Assembly (NCBI GenBank): GCA_050257395.1 | Contig: JBLMWU010000081.1 | Coordinates: forward strand, 1 to 27,254 | From: JAIRTY01 sp050257395 | GTDB lineage: Bacteria; Actinomycetota; Actinomycetes; Streptosporangiales; Streptosporangiaceae | Direction of reading: 5' to 3' | Length of the DNA: 27,254 bases | In this document: positions 22,335 through 27,254 of the stretch, piece after piece | How positions within the stretch are numbered: the stretch's first letter is position 1 | Layout: the number at the start of each line of letters is the position of its first letter | The notes under the pieces: model-generated | Database searches by the model: none | The model's input: only the letters and a program-made list of their open reading frames with translations | What the model was told of the DNA's origin: nothing | Program-made: the position numbers and the translations under genes

Positions 22335-23017
22335 ACCGCATCCTCATCGCCGAGGACGAGCCGCACATCGTCCGCTTCCTCGGCAAGGGACTGCAGGCGC
22401 AGGGCTACGCCACCGCGGCGGCGGGCGACGGGAACCTGGCGCTGGCGATGGCCCGGTCCGGCCAGTTCGACCTGATGCTGCTCGACGTCGGCCTGCCCGG
22501 CCGGGACGGGCTGGACGTGCTCGCCCAGCTCCGCCGCGAACGCGTGCCGCTGCCCGTCATCCTGCTGACCGCGCGCAGCGCCCCGGAGGATGTCGTCACC
22601 GGGCTGGACAGCGGCGCGGACGACTACATGAGCAAACCCTTCCGGCTGGCCGAGCTGCTCGCGCGGGTCCGGCTCCGGCTCCGTCCCGTTCACTCAACTG
22701 AGGTCTTTGTCCTGTCGTACGGCGATCTGAGCCTCGATCTGCGGACCCGGCAGGCGCAGGTGGACGGGCGGACCGTGGACCTGTCCGCGCGCGAGTACGC
22801 GCTCGCCGAGGTGCTGCTGCGCCACCCCGGGCAGGTGCTGAGCCGCGAGCAGCTGCTCAGCCACGTCTGGGGCTACGACTACGACCCGGGCTCGAACGTG
22901 GTGGAGGTCTACATCCGCTACCTGCGGAACAAGATCGGCGCCGGCCGGATCGCGACCGTCCGCGGCATCGGCTACCGGCTCACCCAGCCCGCGCCCCTCA
23001 CCGCGCCCGCTCCCTGA
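22331..23017 (+). CDS. OmpR/PhoB-family response regulator
   Basis: A complete 228-residue regulator. The receiver domain (1-118) has the acidic pocket IAEDE, phospho-acceptor Asp52 in LMLLDVGLPGRDG, the conserved Thr in ILLTAR and Lys in DDYMSKPFRLAELLARV. The C-terminal winged helix (about 128-222) shows DLRTRQAQVDGRTVDLSAREYALAEVLL, SREQLLSHVWGYDYDPGSNVVEVYIRYLRNKI and VRGIGYRL. The ATG overlaps the kinase stop, so it is the cognate partner of the truncated kinase. The likely binding sites are the TGAGA-N6-TGAGA boxes at 20894-20920 and 23286-23312, which would make it autoregulatory and also a regulator of the small gene at 23078-23215. A good hairpin follows the stop codon. Confidence 0.95.
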   Translation: MNRILIAEDEPHIVRFLGKGLQAQGYATAAAGDGNLALAMARSGQFDLMLLDVGLPGRDGLDVLAQLRRERVPLPVILLTARSAPEDVVTGLDSGADDYMSKPFRLAELLARVRLRLRPVHSTEVFVLSYGDLSLDLRTRQAQVDGRTVDLSAREYALAEVLLRHPGQVLSREQLLSHVWGYDYDPGSNVVEVYIRYLRNKIGAGRIATVRGIGYRLTQPAPLTAPAP

Positions 23018-23025
23018 AGCAGGCC

Positions 23026-23050
23026 CGGGGCGCACAGGGCTCGCGCCCCG
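23026..23050. terminator. Hairpin terminator between convergent genes
   Basis: CGGGGCGC (23026-23033), a 9-nt loop, then GCGCCCCG (23043-23050), starting nine bases after the response-regulator stop. An alternative 9-bp pairing, GCCCGGGGC (23023-23031) with GCCCCGGGC (23053-23061), is also possible. No T-run follows. It could end transcription from both the regulator and the facing small gene. Confidence 0.5.
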
Positions 23051-23077
23051 TGGCCCCGGGCAGCCGGGCCGGCCAGG

Positions 23078-23215
23078 TCACCTGTCCCGGCGGCCGGCGC
23101 TGGTGTCCTTGCTGTCGGTGCCGCGGTCGGCGTTGTGCCGCTCGGTGTGCGAGTCCCGCTTGAGGTCGTAGCGGTCGCGGCCGAAACCCTGGCTGCTGTG
23201 CTCCACGTGTGCCAT
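23078..23215 (-). CDS. Small highly charged 45-residue protein, no recognised family
   Basis: ATG 23213-23215 to TGA 23078-23080 encodes 45 residues, beginning MAHVEHSSQGFGRDRYDLKR and ending SAGRRDR. AAGGA lies nine nt before the ATG; a second ATG three codons upstream (23222-23224) is too close to that ribosome site. The composition is extremely hydrophilic (many Asp, Arg, His, Ser and Thr; two aromatic residues, Phe11 and Tyr16) with no hydrophobic segment, so a soluble, probably disordered protein is expected. A near copy of response-regulator box A lies 71-97 nt upstream, suggesting control by the adjacent OmpR-family regulator. I recognise no homologue. Support is the good ribosome site, the box and the convergent terminator; independent evidence of translation is absent. 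Confidence 0.5.
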   Translation of the reverse strand: MAHVEHSSQGFGRDRYDLKRDSHTERHNADRGTDSKDTSAGRRDR

Positions 23216-23285
23216 GACGGTCATTCCTTCCCAGAGGGCGTTCTCTGCCTGTGCCGCTACTCTCGCGAGCGGGCGTGGGATGACC

Positions 23286-23312
23286 GTGAGACGCCGATGA
23301 GAGCCGTCTCAG
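23286..23312 (-). promoter_or_regulatory. Putative response-regulator box B (upstream of the small gene)
   Basis: This box is 27 bp long with 23 identities to box A (20894-20920), including TGAGA repeats at 23287 and 23298 (11-bp spacing) and an inverted TCTCA at 23307. It lies beyond the stop of the FAH gene, so it belongs to the promoter region of the 45-codon gene at 23078-23215. No convincing -10 element was found. Confidence 0.58.
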
Positions 23313-23333
23313 CTTGCCCTGCAGCCGCGGCGC

Positions 23334-24194
23334 TCAGCCGCGGCGAGGGGGCCGGATGCCGCGGAACTCCCAGTCCCCGCCGAGCGCGGTGGACAGGACC
23401 TCCTCCGACTCGGTGGGCTGGGCGCCGACGTCGGCGCGCACCCCGGCCGGGCCCTCGACGACGTGGTTGCGGAGCCGGCCGAGCCCGTCCACCTCGACCT
23501 CCACCACGTCGCCGGGCTGCACGGGCCGCGAGTTGGCCGGCGTGCCGGACAGCAGCACGTCCCCGGGCAGCAGGGTGATCAGCCGCGCGATGTCGGCGAC
23601 CAGGTAGTGCATGTCCCAGGTCATCTCGTCGGTGGAGCCGTCCTGCACGAGCCTGCCGTTCACGTAGGTGCGCAGGCCCTTGCCGCGGAAGTCCCAGCCG
23701 GAGACCAGGCCCGGGCCGAGCGGGCAGAGGGTGTCGGCGCCCTTGACCCGCAGCATGGAGCCCGCGTCGGTGTCGCGGAAATCGTGCAGGCCGAAGTCGT
23801 TGGCGATGGTGTAGCCGGCGATGTGGCCCCCGGCGTCGGCGGGCGCGATGTTGCGGCAGGTGCGGCCGATCACGATGGCGACCTCGCCCTCGTAGTTGAG
23901 CCACTTGCAGCCGCGCGGGCGGACCACGGCGCCCCCGTGGGCGTTGAGCGAGGTGGTTGGCTTGTGGAAGTAGGTGGGCGCGGGCGGCAGCCTGGCCTGG
24001 AACTCCCTGACCCGGCTGAGGTGGTTCAGGTGCACAGCGATGATCTTGGTGGGGGTCACCGGCGGCAGGTGCGCGGCCTGGTCCGCGGCGACCCGGCGGC
24101 CGTCCCCGGCCACCAGCTCGCTGCCGTCGCGGACCACCTCCACGGCCGCGCCGTCCAGCAGGATCCGGCGGCGCTCGGTGATCTGCCCAGTCAC
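23334..24194 (-). CDS. Fumarylacetoacetate hydrolase (FAH) family protein
   Basis: A 286-residue enzyme from the GTG at 24192-24194, which has GGAAGG at good spacing and overlaps the stop of the aldehyde dehydrogenase (GTGA). The open frame extends upstream only in the shadow of that gene. The FAH domain (about 60-270) has TPTKIIAVHLNHLSR (the catalytic-lid entry), PTYFHKPTTSLNAHGG, the metal-binding LNYEGEVAIVIGR (two acidic ligands), GYTIANDFGLHDFR (third acidic ligand) and LLPGDVLLSGTPA. With the coupled aldehyde dehydrogenase it resembles HpaG-type 5-carboxymethyl-2-hydroxymuconate isomerase / 5-oxopent-3-ene-1,2,5-tricarboxylate decarboxylase in homoprotocatechuate meta-cleavage. Ring-cleavage dioxygenase genes are not in the window, so the exact substrate is inferred. 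Confidence 0.9.
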   Translation of the reverse strand: MTGQITERRRILLDGAAVEVVRDGSELVAGDGRRVAADQAAHLPPVTPTKIIAVHLNHLSRVREFQARLPPAPTYFHKPTTSLNAHGGAVVRPRGCKWLNYEGEVAIVIGRTCRNIAPADAGGHIAGYTIANDFGLHDFRDTDAGSMLRVKGADTLCPLGPGLVSGWDFRGKGLRTYVNGRLVQDGSTDEMTWDMHYLVADIARLITLLPGDVLLSGTPANSRPVQPGDVVEVEVDGLGRLRNHVVEGPAGVRADVGAQPTESEEVLSTALGGDWEFRGIRPPRRG

Positions 24195-25687
24195 AGGGTT
24201 TCCTTCCACGCGGGCTCGCCCCGGGTCCAGCCGGCCGGGGCGGTGCAGGTGTTCTTGACGTCGCAGTAGAAGTCGAATGACCAGGTGCCGCCCTCGCGGC
24301 CGATGCCGCTGCGGCGGCTGCCGCCGAACGGCGCGGCCAGGTCGCGGACGAAGAAGCAGTTGACCCAGACGGTGCCCGCGCACAGCTGGGCGGACACCCG
24401 CTCGGCGCGTTCCGGGTCGCCGGTCACCAGCGTCGCGGCCAGCCCGTACCGGGTGCCGTTGGCCAGCGCGACGGCCTCAGCCTCGGTGGCGAACGTCTGG
24501 AACGTCAGCACCGGCCCGAACACCTCCTCGGTCATGATCTCGCTGTCCTCGGCCGCCCCGGTGAGCAGCGTGGGCGCGAAGTACAGGCCGCCCAGGCCGA
24601 TGTTCGGGCCGCCGCCGAGCAGGGCGACCGCACCGCTGGCGAGCGCCCGCTCCACGAACCCGGACACCCGCTCGAAGTGCGGCCGGGAGATGAGCGGCCC
24701 GATGCCGGTGGCCTCGTCCCGCGGGTCGCCCTGCCGGATCGCGGCCGCCCTGGCCAGGAACCGGTGCAGGAACGCGTCGGCCAGCCGCTCGTGGACCAGC
24801 AGCCGGACCGCGGCCAGGCAGACCTGCCCGGCGTTGTCGAACTGCTCGACCGCCAGGTCCACGGCCAGGTCCAGGTCGGCGTCCTCGAGCACGATCAGCG
24901 GGGACTTGCCGCCCAGCTCGAACGAGACCGGGGTGAGGTTCGCGGCGGCCGCCGCGGCGACCGACTGCGCGGTGCGCACCGACCCGGTGAAGCTGATCCG
25001 CCGCACCCGGGGGTCGGCGGCGAGCGGTGCCCCGGCCTCCGCGCCCAGGCCCTGCACCACGTTGAACACGCCGTCCGGCAGTCCCGCTTCGGCGGTGATG
25101 TCCGCCAGCAGGGAAGCGGTCAGCGGTGCCCACTCCGGCGGCTTGAGCACCACCGTGTTGCCCGCCGCCAGCGCGGGCGCGGCCTTCCAGCCCACCATGA
25201 TCATGGGGAAGTTCCACGGGATGATGGCGCCCACCACGCCGACCGGTTCGCGGAGCGTGTAGGTGAAGAACGACGGCGAGACGTCCGTCGTGTCGCCCGT
25301 CAGCTTGCTCGCCCAGCCCGAGAAGTAGTGGAAGCAGCCGGCGACCATCGGGACGTCGATCTGCCGCGACTCGAAGATGGGCTTGCCGTTGTCCATCGTT
25401 TCGAGGCGCGCGATCTCGTCCGCGTTCTCGAGGATGAGGTCGCCGAGCCGGTGGAGCACCCGCGCACGCTCCGCGGCCTTCATGCGCGGCCACGGCCCGC
25501 TCTCGAACGCGGCGCGCGCGGCGCGCACGGCGCGGTCCACGTCCTCGACGCCGGCCTCGGCGACGAGCGTGATGCGCTCCTCGGTCGCCGGGTTGCGCGT
25601 CTCGAACGTGGCGCCCGACGCGGCGTCCACGGCTTCGCCGTTGATGATGAGCTTGCCCGGGCGCACCGGGGCCAGCGTGTCCGACAT
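24191..25687 (-). CDS. Aldehyde dehydrogenase, possibly 5-carboxymethyl-2-hydroxymuconate-semialdehyde dehydrogenase-like; codon usage is mosaic
   Basis: A 498-residue NAD(P)-dependent dehydrogenase of normal length. ATG 25685-25687 has GGAGGAGG five nt upstream. Visible features are VVGAIIPWNFPMIM (cofactor entry), VVLKPPEWAPLTA, FTGSVRTAQSV, the general-base Glu in FELGGKSPLIV, the nucleophilic Cys in NAGQVCLAAVRLLV and EEVFGPVLTFQTF near the end. The C-terminal RDLAAPFGGSRRSGIGREGGTWSFDFYCDVKN is typical of the HpaE/betaine-aldehyde type. Its stop overlaps the FAH gene. Codons change within the gene: from the start to about 25,240 (N-terminal ~150 residues) Leu is mainly CTC, Thr ACG, Ser TCG and Val GTC; beyond that, Leu CTG, Thr ACC, Ser AGC and Val GTG dominate, as in the rest of the window. 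The protein reads as intact. Confidence 0.92.
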   Translation of the reverse strand: MSDTLAPVRPGKLIINGEAVDAASGATFETRNPATEERITLVAEAGVEDVDRAVRAARAAFESGPWPRMKAAERARVLHRLGDLILENADEIARLETMDNGKPIFESRQIDVPMVAGCFHYFSGWASKLTGDTTDVSPSFFTYTLREPVGVVGAIIPWNFPMIMVGWKAAPALAAGNTVVLKPPEWAPLTASLLADITAEAGLPDGVFNVVQGLGAEAGAPLAADPRVRRISFTGSVRTAQSVAAAAAANLTPVSFELGGKSPLIVLEDADLDLAVDLAVEQFDNAGQVCLAAVRLLVHERLADAFLHRFLARAAAIRQGDPRDEATGIGPLISRPHFERVSGFVERALASGAVALLGGGPNIGLGGLYFAPTLLTGAAEDSEIMTEEVFGPVLTFQTFATEAEAVALANGTRYGLAATLVTGDPERAERVSAQLCAGTVWVNCFFVRDLAAPFGGSRRSGIGREGGTWSFDFYCDVKNTCTAPAGWTRGEPAWKETL

Positions 25688-25707
25688 GAGCCTCCTCCCC
25701 AACCGGA

Positions 25708-26532
25708 TCAGCCCGCGAGGCGGGCGTTCTTGATCGCTTCCGCGTGGCCCCGATCGTGTCCCGGCAGCCGGAGCATGCTCGCCCCGAACGGGTGGGCCTC
25801 GGTCCAGAGCTCGGCCGGCTCGGCCGGCAGGGCCTGCAGCCGCTCGACCAGCTCGGCGCGCGTCGTCATCAGCAGCCGCACGGCCTCGTCCCACGACAGG
25901 TGCCGCAGCGGCTCGAGGTGCCGCTCGTTCATCTCCGCGTGGACCGCCGGGTCGTCGATGCCGGCCCACGAGGCGGCGTTCCCGGCGAGCATCGAGTCGA
26001 ACTCGTCGAGGCGGACGCGGTCGCGCATGGACAGGTGCAGCACGATCTCGTGGGGCGACCACTTGCCCTCGGCCACCGGCTGCATCGCCGTACCCGAGCC
26101 CAGGCCCTGGATCGCGCCGATCACGGTCACGCGGGCGCGCTCGAGCTCGAACAGCAGCAGCTCCTTGGCGGTCGCTTCGGCCTTCTGCGGCTCGAATGCG
26201 GCGGGAGCCGGGGCCGGCCGGGCCGGACGCGGCCAGCGCGGCGCGGCGGCCTTGCGGACGACGCGCTTCTTCGCGGTGCGCTTCTTCGCGACCTTGCGCG
26301 GGGCCGCCCGGCGCGCGCTCCGCTTCTTCGCGGCGCGCTTCTTCGCGACCTTGCGCGGGGCCGCCCGGCGCGCGGCCCGCTTCTTCGCGGTGCGCTTCTT
26401 CGCCGCCTTGCGCGGGGCCGCGCGGCGCGTGGCCCGCTTCTTCACGACCCGCTTCTTCGCCGCCTTGCGGGCACGCTTCGGGGCCCGCTTCTTCGCCGCC
26501 TTGCGCTTCGCCGTCTTCTTCCGTGCCGCCAT
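25708..26532 (-). CDS. DinB-like domain protein with histone-H1-like Lys/Arg/Ala-rich N-terminal repeats
   Basis: A 274-residue protein. ATG 26530-26532 has AAAGGAG seven nt upstream. Residues 1-98 are almost only Ala, Lys, Arg, Pro and Val in AAKK/RRAAPRK repeats, like the C-terminal tail of histone H1 or bacterial HU-tail/AlgP proteins; three perfect-length 19-residue repeats occupy 33-89. A Pro/Ala linker (100-112) follows. Residues 118-274 are a DinB/YfiT-like four-helix bundle with GKWSPHEIVLHLSMRDR and the end motif GHDRGHAEAIKNARLAG, whose histidines are the usual metal triad. The basic tail should bind DNA or another polyanion; the DinB part may be a thiol-dependent transferase or hydrolase. 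It lies 20 bp before the aldehyde dehydrogenase and 13 bp after the dehydrogenase upstream, so one operon is likely. Codon use differs from the rest of the window. Confidence 0.85.
   Translation of the reverse strand: MAARKKTAKRKAAKKRAPKRARKAAKKRVVKKRATRRAAPRKAAKKRTAKKRAARRAAPRKVAKKRAAKKRSARRAAPRKVAKKRTAKKRVVRKAAAPRWPRPARPAPAPAAFEPQKAEATAKELLLFELERARVTVIGAIQGLGSGTAMQPVAEGKWSPHEIVLHLSMRDRVRLDEFDSMLAGNAASWAGIDDPAVHAEMNERHLEPLRHLSWDEAVRLLMTTRAELVERLQALPAEPAELWTEAHPFGASMLRLPGHDRGHAEAIKNARLAG
26266..26436 (-). repeat. Three 57-bp tandem repeats in the basic tail
   Basis: Three consecutive 57-bp units encode 19-residue repeats of the form R-x-x-RRAAPRK-x-AKKR-x-AKK (protein residues 33-51, 52-70, 71-89). 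Shorter AAKKR motifs continue on both sides. The in-frame unit length allows copy-number variation. Confidence 0.8.
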
Positions 26533-26545
26533 GGACGTGCTCCTT

Positions 26546-27254
<709 letters not shown>

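Noticed and set aside
25711..25725. GCCCGC-GAG-GCGGGC stem at the end of the DinB gene as a terminator
   Set aside because: It lies inside the last codons of the gene, has a 3-nt loop and no T-run, and the next gene begins 20 bp on. At most it is a weak mRNA structure.
25688..26062. N-terminal extension of the aldehyde dehydrogenase to 623 residues
   Set aside because: It overlaps the DinB gene in another frame. ATG 25685-25687 has a strong GGAGGAGG ribosome site and gives the normal family length.
26266..26436. 57-bp repeats as a CRISPR array
   Set aside because: Units are contiguous with no unique spacers and encode an in-frame basic protein tail.

Overview
The window looks like chromosomal DNA of a high-GC actinobacterium, probably a soil or metagenomic lineage. 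The evidence is very high GC with CTG/ACC/GTG/AGC-rich codons, frequent GTG starts, many ATGA/GTGA gene overlaps, and typical actinobacterial families: a DUF222/HNH nuclease tail, a WS/DGAT acyltransferase, a PIG-L deacetylase, an XRE plus ClpP-like pair, and Streptomyces-type PHO-box and CsoR/CstR-type operators. No rRNA, tRNA, CRISPR array, insertion sequence or prophage was seen. The last ~2 kb (from about 25,240) uses clearly different codons and may be foreign DNA or a chimeric join.

Layout. 1-133: tail of an HNH nuclease. 159-2976: a LysR regulator divergent from a CTP-synthase-C-like amidotransferase homologue and an EamA exporter, with a perfect T-N11-A LysR box between them. 2925-4942: a NarL/DesK-type two-component system, divergent (across a 26-bp perfect palindrome) from a three-gene ABC transporter operon (5108-8480) in which one permease carries a large extracytoplasmic beta-sandwich. 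8491-9503: an XRE regulator translationally coupled to a degenerate ClpP-like protein. 9579-12204: a SufS-like PLP enzyme divergent from a PIG-L deacetylase, with a CsoR/CstR-like operator over the promoter. 12413-15597: a PAP2 phosphatase behind a PHO box, a WS/DGAT, and a Gfo/Idh/MocA oxidoreductase. 15607-19789: a GH9 lipoprotein, divergent from an L,D-transpeptidase and a nitronate monooxygenase.

19872-23215 is the most unusual actinobacterial part. An ABC exporter has lost most of its membrane domain and half of its Walker A. The divergent sensor kinase has lost its HisKA/phospho-histidine region. The OmpR-family regulator is intact. Two near-identical 27-bp boxes (one between exporter and kinase, one upstream of a new 45-codon gene) suggest a small regulon.

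23334-27254, all on the minus strand: an FAH-family enzyme, an aldehyde dehydrogenase (together like the homoprotocatechuate meta-cleavage pair), a DinB-like protein with a histone-H1-like Lys/Arg/Ala-rich repeat tail, and a 3-hydroxyacyl-CoA dehydrogenase cut by the window edge. Codon usage changes inside the aldehyde dehydrogenase gene.
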